From contig CANQHK010000014.1 of NCBI GenBank assembly GCA_947623645.1, positions 1 through 17,495 of the forward strand: 17,495 bases of DNA. Direction: 5' to 3'. This DNA is from an uncultured Bacilli bacterium. GTDB taxonomy: Bacteria > Bacillota_I > Bacilli_A > RF39 > UBA660. Below, one piece after another: positions 8,041 to 16,100 of the stretch; positions within the stretch are counted from its first letter, which is position 1, and each line of letters starts with the position of its first letter. Made by a program: the position numbers and the translations under genes. The notes below the pieces were generated by a model. It did not search any database and had not been told where the DNA came from. It saw nothing but the letters and a program-made list of their open reading frames with translations.

Positions 8041-8526
8041 ATGGACAAGATTTATGAACGAATCAAAAGATGATGAAGTTCTTGGGCAAAAAGATACTAA
8101 ATATACGAAAATATATTCTAAAGGAGTTCCCGTTTTTGATGAAGATAGTATGTTTAAAGTACATGTTCCATTACTTGCAGAAAAGTACCTGTTAGTGGAC
8201 ATGATAGTGGACATGTAAGTGGACATGAAAGTGGTCATGATAGGGAACATGACAGGGAACATGATGGGGAACATGATAGTAAAGTGAAATATGAAACAGT
8301 GATTATAGAATATTGTAAAATTCCTAGGACTCGTATAGAAATTATGAATCATCTAAAAATAGGAAGTAGGTGGTATTTTCATGAAATATTAAAACCACTA
8401 CTAGAAACGAATAAAATTTACCTTACGATTCCTGATAAACCTACAAGTAAGAATCAGAAATATTTAACCAATCCTAAATTATATCAAGAAAAAAATATAG
8501 AAAAAGAAAAGGAAGTTGTACGATGA
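8041..8526 (+). pseudogene. C-terminal remnant of an AlbA_2/AAA-4 type ATP-binding protein, frameshifted
   Basis: After pssE a good ribosome site (GAGGTGA, 8031-8037) and ATG 8041 give only ten codons before a stop (8071-8073). In the next frame DDEVLGQKDTKYTKIYSKGVPVFDEDSMFKVHVPL is readable to about 8175. The original frame then resumes with the SGHD-type repeat and runs on through IIEYCKIPRTRIEIMNHLKIGSRWYFHEILKPLL and LTIPDKPTSKNQKYL to the stop at 8524-8526. Those blocks match, from memory, the C-terminal ends of 'divergent AAA-4/AlbA_2' ATP-binding regulator-like proteins: a beta hairpin ending in xxIPL, a linker of short tandem repeats, then a winged-helix-like domain ending TIPDKP.S.NQKY. 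Full members are about 450-500 residues; the N-terminal AlbA_2 part is absent. The two frameshifts compensate, so the end still overlaps the next start (ATGA). It is probably a decayed insertion. A translated short fragment from 8284 cannot be excluded. Confidence 0.65.
8194..8277 (+). repeat. Seven-copy 12-bp tandem repeat inside the AAA-4 remnant
   Basis: Seven consecutive 12-base units run from 8194 to 8277. The first four resemble AGTGGACATGAT and the last three AGGGAACATGAT, with 1-3 differences each. The unit length is a multiple of three, so in the frame of the downstream domain they encode four-residue units: SGHx four times, then REHD twice and GEHD once. Related proteins commonly carry such repetitive linkers (for example VTxQ or TGH units) between their core and the C-terminal winged helix. 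Confidence 0.9.
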
Positions 8527-9458
8527 AAAAAATATCAATTGTTGTTCCTTGTTATAACGAGGAAGAATCCTTACCAATTTTTTATGAACAGGTTGAAAAG
8601 ATTGTTCATAAAATAAAAGCAGATATAGAGTATATCTTTGTAAATGATGGGAGTAAAGATAAAACTCTAGAGGTGTTAAAAAAACTTTCAAAAGAAGATA
8701 AACGAGTACGGTTCTTATCCTTTTCCAGAAATTTTGGAAAAGAATCCGCAATTTTAGCAGGTCTTGAAGCGTCAACTGGAGATTATGTTACAACGATGGA
8801 TGCCGATTTACAAGATCCACCAGAGCTTTTAATCGAAATGTTTGAAACGTTAGAAGAGGGAGAATATGATATCTGTGCTGCAAAGAGTCGTTCAAGAAAT
8901 GGATATTCTTTTTTAAGAAAAAAATTTACGAAATGGTTTTATAAAATTATTGCGCATATTTCAAAAACAGAAATGGTGGATGGTGCAAGAGACTTTCGAC
9001 TTATGAGAAGAGTTGTTGTTGATGCTGTTATTTCTATGCAGGAATACAATCGTTATTCGAAAGGGTTATTCTCTTTTGTGGGATTTAAAACGAAATGGAT
9101 TGAGTTTGAAAATCAAGAAAGAGTAGCGGGAACGACTAAATGGAGTTTTTGGAAGTTGTTTGCCTATGCCATTGAAGGAATTGTAGCATTCTCAACAGCA
9201 CCACTTATTTTTGCGGCCCTTCTTGGTGTTGTTCTTTGCTTTGTTTCTCTCATTATGATTGTATTTATTATTGTTCGTACTCTTCTTTTTGGAGACCCCG
9301 TCAGTGGATGGCCATCTCTTGTTTGTATTATCTTCTTTTTAAGCGGAGTTCAACTTTTTGCAACCGGAATTATCGGAGAATATCTTGCTAAAACTTATTT
9401 GGAAACGAAAAAAAGACCAATTTATATTGTTAAAGAAACCGAAAAAGGAAGATTGTAA
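8523..9458 (+). CDS. GtrB/CsbB-like membrane GT2 (polyprenyl-phosphate glycosyltransferase)
   Basis: A 311-residue GT2 enzyme with the full GtrB layout. The GT-A domain has VPCYNEEESL, VNDGSKDKT (D42-G43-S44), SFSRNFGKESAILAGLEAS, MDADLQDPPE (D93, D95, D98) and RDFRLMRR, then a juxtamembrane amphipathic stretch (about 180-215, with the KWSFWKLFAYAI motif) and two membrane helices (about 222-255 and 268-290). Enzymes of this type transfer glucose or another sugar from a nucleotide donor to undecaprenyl phosphate; the product is flipped and used outside for glycan decoration. No GtrA-like flippase is visible in this window. The start ATG overlaps the stop of the remnant gene (ATGA), with AAAGGAAG upstream, and galE follows after 12 bases. 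The donor sugar is not determinable. Confidence 0.9.
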   Translation: MKKISIVVPCYNEEESLPIFYEQVEKIVHKIKADIEYIFVNDGSKDKTLEVLKKLSKEDKRVRFLSFSRNFGKESAILAGLEASTGDYVTTMDADLQDPPELLIEMFETLEEGEYDICAAKSRSRNGYSFLRKKFTKWFYKIIAHISKTEMVDGARDFRLMRRVVVDAVISMQEYNRYSKGLFSFVGFKTKWIEFENQERVAGTTKWSFWKLFAYAIEGIVAFSTAPLIFAALLGVVLCFVSLIMIVFIIVRTLLFGDPVSGWPSLVCIIFFLSGVQLFATGIIGEYLAKTYLETKKRPIYIVKETEKGRL

Positions 9459-9470
9459 AGGAGAAAAAAT

Positions 9471-10478
9471 ATGAAAGTATTAGTAACGGGAGGTTGTGGT
9501 TTCATCGGAAGTCACACCGTAGTAGAATTATTGGAAGCAGGACATGAAGTTGTTATTGTCGATAATCTTGTAAACTCTTCCAAAGAAACTCTAAAAAGTA
9601 TTGAACAAATTACAGGGAAAGTTCCTACTTTTTATGAGGTAGATGTTGCAAACAAAAAAGAAATGCTTGAGATTTTTAAAACTGAAAACATTGATTCAGT
9701 AATTCATTTTGCAGGATTAAAAGCCGTTGGAGAGTCTGTTAACAAACCTCTTCTATATTATAGAAATAATCTTGATTCAACCCTCACTCTTTTAGAAGTT
9801 ATGCAGGAAGTAGGGTGCAAAAATCTTGTTTTTTCTTCCAGCGCTACAGTTTATGGAACACCAAAGTCCCTTCCAATTCGAGAAGATTTTCCTCTTTCAA
9901 CAACCAATCCTTATGGAACGACTAAGCTCATCATTGAAGGAATTTTAAGAGATTTATACAAAGCAGATTCTTCTTTTCGAATTTGTATCCTGCGTTACTT
10001 TAATCCCATTGGAGCACATAAATCTGGATTACTTGGAGAAAATCCCAATGGAATTCCTAATAACTTAATGCCTTACATTGTAAAAATTGCAACAGGAGAA
10101 CTTCCTTATTTAAATGTTTTTGGAAATGACTATGATACAAAAGATGGAACCGGAGTCAGAGATTATATTCACATCGTCGATTTAGCAAGAGGTCATCTAA
10201 AAGCTCTCGAAAAATTAGAAAAAGGAAGTGGAATCTTCTGTTATAATTTAGGAACAGGAACAGGATATAGCGTACTAGAAATTGTTCAAGCTTTTGAAAA
10301 AATCAATCATGTAAAAATACCTTATCAAATTGCACCCCGTCGTCCAGGAGATATTGCTGAATGTTATGCGGATCCAACCAAAGCTAAAGAGGAATTAGGA
10401 TTTATTTGTGAAAAAACACTGGAAGACATGGTAAAAGATAGTTATCACTATGTAATAACAAAAAATAAAAATTCATAA
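9471..10478 (+). CDS. galE: UDP-glucose 4-epimerase
   Basis: A 335-residue extended short-chain dehydrogenase that interconverts UDP-Glc and UDP-Gal with tightly bound NAD. Seen: GGCGFIGSH (GxxGxxG at G7-G10-G13), a VDNL acidic turn, HFAGLKAVGESV, the catalytic triad elements S124 (SSSATVYG) and Y148-x3-K152 (YGTTK), RYFNPIGAH and GTGVRDYIHIVDLA. These align almost position for position with E. coli GalE (Ser124, Tyr149). The residue matching E. coli Tyr299 is Cys298 (AECYAD), a small gatekeeper that in other epimerases allows UDP-GlcNAc/GalNAc as well. It is the last gene of the GT unit and would supply galactosyl (and maybe GalNAc) donors to the neighbouring transferases. A ribosome site AAAGGAG at 9457-9463 supports the start. 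Confidence 0.95.
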   Translation: MKVLVTGGCGFIGSHTVVELLEAGHEVVIVDNLVNSSKETLKSIEQITGKVPTFYEVDVANKKEMLEIFKTENIDSVIHFAGLKAVGESVNKPLLYYRNNLDSTLTLLEVMQEVGCKNLVFSSSATVYGTPKSLPIREDFPLSTTNPYGTTKLIIEGILRDLYKADSSFRICILRYFNPIGAHKSGLLGENPNGIPNNLMPYIVKIATGELPYLNVFGNDYDTKDGTGVRDYIHIVDLARGHLKALEKLEKGSGIFCYNLGTGTGYSVLEIVQAFEKINHVKIPYQIAPRRPGDIAECYADPTKAKEELGFICEKTLEDMVKDSYHYVITKNKNS

Positions 10479-10502
10479 AAAGTGTTAAAAAATAAAAAAA
10501 TG

Positions 10503-10528
10503 TGATATGATAATAATATAAAGGAGGA
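10503..10528 (+). promoter_or_regulatory. Extended -10 promoter and strong ribosome site for lemA
   Basis: TGA immediately before TATGAT (10506-10511) forms an extended -10 (TGn-TATGAT). The -35 region (around 10483-10490, GTGTTAAA) is weak, which an extended -10 can offset. AAGGAGGA at 10521-10528 lies 6 bases before ATG 10535. No clear hairpin terminator separates galE from this promoter, so read-through from the GT unit is possible. Confidence 0.6.
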
Positions 10529-10534
10529 AGAAAA

Positions 10535-11086
10535 ATGATATGGATTATTATCGGAGTAATTGTAGTCTTATTACTCATTTATTTTATTGCAACCTATAAT
10601 GGTTTTGTAAGACTAAAAAATAATGTTAAGGAAGCATTTTCAACGATGGATGTTTACTTAAAAAAACGTTGGGATTTAATTCCAAATCTTGTAGAAACGG
10701 TAAAAGGTTATGCAAAACATGAAAAAGAAACATTAGAAGGAGTTATCAAATTAAGAAACTCAGCATATGACAAGATGAGTCCTGAGGAAAAGATTGAAAC
10801 CAACCAAGAATTAAGCCGTGGAATTGTTAAAATTATGGCTTTAGCTGAAAATTATCCAGATTTAAAAGCCAATGAAAATTTCAAAGATTTATCCAATCAA
10901 TTAACAAGGGTAGAGGAAGACATTGCCAATTCTAGAAAGTACTACAATGCAGTAGTTCGTAATTTTAATAATAAAGTTCAAATGTTCCCAAGCAATATTA
11001 TTGCAGGTATGTTTGGATTTAGGGAAGAAAAAATGTTTGAAATTACAGATGAAGAACAACGAGAGAATGTAAAGGTAAAATTTTAA
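10535..11086 (+). CDS. lemA: LemA family protein
   Basis: A 183-residue protein, normal LemA length. Residues 1-22 form a membrane helix or uncleaved signal anchor (IIIGVIVVLLLIYFIATYN). Then comes the conserved NGFVRLKNNVKEAFSTMDVYLKKRWDLIPNLVETVKGYAKHEKETLEGVIKLR block, and helices with ANENFKDLSNQLTRVEEDIANSRKYYNAVVRNFNNKVQMFPSNIIAGMFGF near the end. These blocks define the LemA family, a membrane-anchored helical bundle with the helices predicted outside. The family's role is poorly defined; in many Gram-positives it is paired with a DUF2207 gene, as here, where the stop and next start overlap by one base (TAATG). It has its own promoter and probably forms a two-gene unit. Confidence 0.93.
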   Translation: MIWIIIGVIVVLLLIYFIATYNGFVRLKNNVKEAFSTMDVYLKKRWDLIPNLVETVKGYAKHEKETLEGVIKLRNSAYDKMSPEEKIETNQELSRGIVKIMALAENYPDLKANENFKDLSNQLTRVEEDIANSRKYYNAVVRNFNNKVQMFPSNIIAGMFGFREEKMFEITDEEQRENVKVKF

Positions 11087-12954
11087 TGAAAAAAGGGTTT
11101 TTGCTACTTGCAACTTTTTTCTTTTTTTTGATTCCGGCAAATGTCTTTGCTTATGATTATGAAATTACGAAGTATCATGTGGATATTACTGTAAATGAAA
11201 ATAATGTTTTGGATGTTCAAGAAACGATTACTGCTAACTTTTTTGTGCCCAAACATGGAATCTATCGTTATATTCCAATTTCTCAAACGATTACGAGAAT
11301 GGATGGAACTACAACGAAAATTAATTCTAAAGTAAAAAATATTGATGTTAATAAAGGCTATAATACCTATATCGAAAATAATAATAAAGTAATTCAAATT
11401 GGATCAGCAAATTATACATTAACAGGAGAGCAAGAATATGATATTTCTTATTCTTATGATTTAGGGAGAGATAAAAATAAAAAGTTTGATGAACTTTATT
11501 ATAATATAATTGGAACTGGTTGGGATGTACCTCTTCAAAATGTTTCTTTTTCTATTCATATGCCAAAAGAATATGACCATGATAAATTTGGTATTTCTCT
11601 AGGAAAATATGGAGAAGCTTCTGGAACGAGTAAAGAAGATTTGAAACTACAGATTTCGGGTAATGATATTACAGGAACTATTTTACGTACTCTAGATGTA
11701 GGAGAAGCATTAACGACTCGAATTGAATTAGAAGATGGTTATTTTGTAGTACCACTTTTTAAAACGATTGATTATATTGTGATGGCAATTCCGTTGATAT
11801 TTGCAGTGATTGGACTTTATCTATGGAAGAAATACGGGGTGGATGATGCGATTGTTGAAACGGTTGAATTTTATCCTCCAGATCATTTGAATAGTGCAGA
11901 AATTGGTTATATTTATCATAATAAAGCCCGTGACAAAGATGTCGTTTCTTTAATTATTTCTCTTGCCAATCAAGGATATTTGAAAATCGAAGAAAAAGGG
12001 AAAAAGGATTTCCTTTTAAAGCAAGTTAAAAGTTATGATGGGACAGATAAGATTGAGGAAGAATTTTTTAATAGTCTATTTGTAAGTGGAAAAGAAGTTT
12101 CTTCTGAAAATTTAAAAAATAGCTTTTATACGACAATGACAAAGATTAAATTTAAACTACAAGGTTTACGTTCTAAAATATATAATAAAAAGTCTGATCA
12201 GAAAAGAACGATTATTGGAATCATGATTGCTCTTTCCCTTATTATTCCTACTTATTATATTTTTTCAGAAAACGAAACTTCTCTCTTTTTATTATTCCCT
12301 ATTATCTTCTTTATTCCTGCTTTTGTTCTATTCTATCAAGCTTTCAAAAAACAACGATTGGTAGATAAGATTATACAAATTTTTGTTGCTTTATTTTATT
12401 CTCTATTTCCTACTTTCTTTTTGATTGGTTTGTCTGATTTATTTCCTGTTCTTGAAGTAAATTATCTTTGTATTTTAATAGTAATGGTGCTTTCTGTTTT
12501 TTTACTTGTTTTAAGTTTTATCTATATTCCTAAAAGAACCCCTTATGGAACTGAAATTATTGGAAAAATAAGAGGATTTCGGAATTTCTTAGAAACAGCT
12601 GAAAAAAGTAAATTGGAAGAACTTGTTATGGAAGATCCTAGTTATTTTTATAATATTTTACCCTATACGTATGTTTTAGACATTAGTGATAAATGGGTTA
12701 AAAAATTTGAAGGAATTATTACGACAGGACCAGATTGGTATGAAAGTGATATTTCAACTTTTGATATTTTATATTTTTCTAATTGTATGAATCGAACGAT
12801 GGTTTATGCTACTTCTGCTATGACCAGTGTTCCAGCTCCTTCTTCTGGAGGATTTACAGGTTCTTCTGGTGGAGGCTTTTCCGGTGGAGGTTTCTCTGGT
12901 GGAGGAGGATTCTCTGGAGGAGGTTCCGGAGGAGGAGGAGGAGGTTCTTGGTAA
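11086..12954 (+). CDS. DUF2207 membrane protein with Gly-rich C-terminal tail
   Basis: A 622-residue protein with a signal peptide at 1-22 (cleavage probably after ANVFA). It has an extracytoplasmic beta-rich domain (about 25-220, starting YDYEITKYHVDITVNENNVLDVQETITANF, the usual DUF2207 opening), a membrane helix at about 228-246, a charged cytoplasmic stretch with ISLANQGYLKIEEKGKKDFLLKQV resembling a winged-helix-like segment, and four further helices between about 373 and 482. After a final cytoplasmic domain, the end is a low-complexity tail rich in Gly/Ser/Phe (about 585-622) closing GGGGSW. Such GGG-SGGGGGGSW endings are usual in DUF2207. The coding DNA of the tail is an imperfect GGTGGAGG repeat. 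Start and stop overlap lemA by one base, so it is probably co-translated. Function unknown; an envelope role is inferred from topology and LemA pairing. Confidence 0.9.
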   Translation: MKKGFLLLATFFFFLIPANVFAYDYEITKYHVDITVNENNVLDVQETITANFFVPKHGIYRYIPISQTITRMDGTTTKINSKVKNIDVNKGYNTYIENNNKVIQIGSANYTLTGEQEYDISYSYDLGRDKNKKFDELYYNIIGTGWDVPLQNVSFSIHMPKEYDHDKFGISLGKYGEASGTSKEDLKLQISGNDITGTILRTLDVGEALTTRIELEDGYFVVPLFKTIDYIVMAIPLIFAVIGLYLWKKYGVDDAIVETVEFYPPDHLNSAEIGYIYHNKARDKDVVSLIISLANQGYLKIEEKGKKDFLLKQVKSYDGTDKIEEEFFNSLFVSGKEVSSENLKNSFYTTMTKIKFKLQGLRSKIYNKKSDQKRTIIGIMIALSLIIPTYYIFSENETSLFLLFPIIFFIPAFVLFYQAFKKQRLVDKIIQIFVALFYSLFPTFFLIGLSDLFPVLEVNYLCILIVMVLSVFLLVLSFIYIPKRTPYGTEIIGKIRGFRNFLETAEKSKLEELVMEDPSYFYNILPYTYVLDISDKWVKKFEGIITTGPDWYESDISTFDILYFSNCMNRTMVYATSAMTSVPAPSSGGFTGSSGGGFSGGGFSGGGGFSGGGSGGGGGGSW

Positions 12955-12988
12955 AAGAATTCTTATCATGAACTTTCTTTAAAAAAAT

Positions 12989-13074
12989 AAAAACATATAT
13001 TTTTAAAAGTTGTTGACTCAAAAAAATTGCTTTACATCAGATGCTCAAGAATTTTTAATTATATGTTTTTTTTT
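12989..13074 (+). repeat. AT-rich inverted repeat with T9 tail in the DUF2207-MMPL gap (possible terminator)
   Basis: AAAAACATATA (12989-12999) is the exact reverse complement of TATATGTTTTT (13060-13070), separated by 60 bases. Nine T in a row (13066-13074) make up the end of the second arm and its tail. The 199-base gap after DUF2207 holds no gene. A stem made almost only of A-T pairs with a long loop would be weak, so a terminator role is uncertain. The first arm is part of a longer motif that recurs at 17263. Confidence 0.4.
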
Positions 13075-13106
13075 ATAAATTTTTTTAAGACTTTTTTATC
13101 AATTTG

Positions 13107-13115
13107 TGCTATAAT
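13107..13115 (+). promoter_or_regulatory. Extended -10 promoter of the MMPL gene
   Basis: TGC followed by a perfect TATAAT (13110-13115). The -35 region (13087-13092, AAGACT) is poor. The predicted start of transcription is about 13120-13124, followed by the ribosome site AGGGGG (13141-13146) eight bases before ATG 13154, leaving a leader of about 30 bases. This rules out the earlier in-frame TTG at 13127 as start. Confidence 0.65.
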
Positions 13116-13153
13116 AAATATCGTATTTGCATTTATTATTAGGGGGAAATTTT

Positions 13154-16100
13154 ATGAGAAAAATAACGAATTTGATTGTAAAATACAGATATTTCTTTTT
13201 AACATTATTTGTTTTATTAGGAGTATTCTGCTTATATTTGTCTACGAAAGTAAATATCAATGAAGATATTATGAAATATTTACCACCTACATCAGAAACG
13301 AAAATTGGTAAAGATATCATGGAAAAAGAATTTGCAGAAGAAGATTCTTCTATTTTAAATGTAATGTTCAAAGATTTATCCGATAAAGAAAAAGAAGAAA
13401 CACTTAAAAAATTAGAAGCAATTGATGGAGTAAGTTCCGTTTCTTATGATAACACCGATGAATATAATAAAGATCATTATACTTTATACGTTTTAAATGT
13501 CGATGATTATGATCACTCTGAAACTGCTACAAATGTTTATAATTATGTTCAAGATCATTTTAAAACTGCAGGATTGAGTGGCTCTATATATCAAGAAAAT
13601 AAACCTATTTTACAGTTATGGATCGTTGTTCTTGCGATTGCTTGTGCGATGGTAATCTTAATTTTATTAAGTGAATCTTATGTAGAACCTTGGCTTTATT
13701 TAATTTCTATTGGAATTGCTGTTTTTATTAATAAAGGTACCAATATCATGTTTGATAGTGTATCTTCTATAACCAATTCGATTGTAGCTATTTTACAGTT
13801 AGCATTATCTATGGATTATTCGATTATGTTGTCCAATCGATACAAGCAAGAAAAAGAAAACTATTCGGATAAAAGAGAAGCGATGAAAGAAGCACTATAT
13901 CATTCTTTTAAAGCAATTTCTAGTAGTTCTGTTACCACCATTGTAGGACTCATTGCTCTTGTCTTTATGAGTTTTACAATTGGAAAAGATTTAGGGTATG
14001 TTCTTGCTAAAGGAGTATTATTAAGTTTAGTAAGTATCTTCTTTTGTTTACCTGCCTTGTTATTAATGTTTGATAATTTAATTGCTAAAACTAAGAAAAA
14101 AGCACCGAAGATAAATTTAACAACCATTGGTAATTTTGTATATAAAACACGTTGGTTATCGGCTATCTTAATCGTTCTATTATTTGTTATAGCCTATTTA
14201 TTAAAAGGAAATGTAAATATCTTATTCACAGATTCTGAACAAGATAAAGTAGGGAAAGTTTTTCCAGCAACCAATCAAATAGCAATTGTATATAATAACC
14301 AATACGAAGAATTAATTTCGAATTATTGTAAGAAATTAGAAAAAGATGAAAAAATCGATCAAACCTTATGTTATTCGAATACGATTAATGAAAAATTAGC
14401 TTATGATGAATTAAACAAAAAATTCAAAGATTTAGGGGAAGATGTTGAGATTGAACAATCTCTAATTAAAATTATTTATTATAACTATTATAATCAAGAT
14501 GAAAATAATAAAATGTCGTTAGATGAATTTATTTCTTTTATAAAATCGGATATTTATCCAAATGATCAATGGAATAAATCTCTCACGAAAGAAATGAAAA
14601 ATAATATAGATTTACTCGAAAACTTTACCTCTTCTTCTTTAATGGGTAAAAAAAGAACGACTCAAGAGATTGCTGAAATTTTAGGAATGAAAGAAGAGGA
14701 TGCTAAAAATATTCTTCTTTACTATAATAGTAAAAATATTACTACAACGATGACGATTAAAGATTTTGTAAACTTTATGTTAAACGATGTAGCAAAAGAT
14801 TCTAAATATTCTAAAAGCCTCGATAAAGCGACGCTTTCCAAGTTAAAACAATTACAAAACTTTACGGATCTTTCGAAAATAAATAAGAAAATGACGGCTA
14901 GTGAATTATCCAATATTTTTGGAATCGATCAAAATCTCATAGAACAATTATTTTTATTCTATCGAACAACGATGGAAAGTAATACTAAACTAACACTTCA
15001 AGAATTTGCAACGTTTGCTATAGAACTCTCTAGAGAAGATGCTTATAAAGAGATGTTCGATAAAGATACTCTACAATCTTTAACAGTCTTAAAAAGTTTA
15101 AGCGACGAGAATAATATAAAGAGGGATCTTGAACTATCTTTGATGAAAGATGCACTTGATTCTTTAGGAATTTCTTTAGAGGAAAATACTTTATATCTTT
15201 TATACACATATTATACTGGATATTATTCAGAATCCAAATTAACGTTCTCTGAATTTGCAACGATTGCCTTAAATATGGCTCAACAAGAATCTTATTTTGA
15301 TGATGAAATTATAAAGTCTTTAAATATAAAGTCTTTAAAGAAGATTCAAGTATTAAGCTCTCAAGAAGCATTTGATAGAACTCAGTTATACGAAGTGTTT
15401 GGAGTGAAAGAAAAAGGTGCTTTACTCGATTTGTTTCTTCCTAAAACTTTAACTTCTCAAGAATTTGTATATACATTATTAAATACACCTATGATCTTTT
15501 CACAACTAGATGACAATCAAAAAGCATCTTTAAATTATGCGGAGTCCATCATCGATCAAGCCAATACTAAATTTAGCAAGAGTGAATTAGCAACCACTTT
15601 ATCCAAAGATGAAACCATAGTAAGCATCATCTATGGTGTTTACGATTCTCAAAATCCACAAATAGGACTTTCTAAAATATCGATTCAAAATTTCATCAAC
15701 TTCCTTTATCTTCAAAGAGAAAATCCATTATTAAAACCATCTCTAGAAGAAAAAGGAGAGTTCTTACAGCAAGCTTATTTCATTGTAAATCATACGGACA
15801 CTTCTTATAATTATACAGATATCAGTAAAATAACTGGAACAAATTCCGAACAGGTAGCTAAAATTGTTGGGGTATATGACTATAACCATCAAACAACAGA
15901 AAAAACACCACTAGAATTTGCCAACTTTGTATTAAAAAATAAAGATAACGAATTATTAAAAAATCAGTTATCTAGTTCTTCTATTGAAGAGTTATCTTTA
16001 GTAAAAGAGGTTATGAATTCTACGATTCAAAAGACAAAATATACTTCTTCGAAATTGAGTTCATTACTAGGAATTGATCAAGATACCATGAGTTTATTAT

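Noticed and set aside
8194..8277. CRISPR-like array
   Set aside because: Units are 12 bases with no spacers, and they encode a protein linker in frame.
8002..8352. Antisense open frame over the 12-bp repeats (Met/Phe/Ser/Thr-rich)
   Set aside because: It is the mirror of the repeats with no ribosome site and no family likeness.
12769..12971. Alternative-frame and antisense Ser/Arg/Trp-rich open frames over the DUF2207 tail
   Set aside because: They are by-products of the GGTGGAGG-rich coding of the Gly tail.
12954..12980. AAAGAA/TTCTTT hairpin just after the DUF2207 stop as terminator
   Set aside because: Six A/T-rich pairs with a 15-base loop and no T-run after it; too weak.
13013..13059. 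TTGACT (13013) or TTTACA (13031) as an upstream promoter in the DUF2207-MMPL gap
   Set aside because: TTGACT has no -10 at the right spacing. TTTACA with TTTAAT (13054-13059) is possible, but the TGC-TATAAT at 13107-13115 is much better placed.
13127..13129. TTG start for the MMPL gene
   Set aside because: It is only about 11 bases after the -10 box with no ribosome site; AGGGGG plus ATG 13154 is far better.
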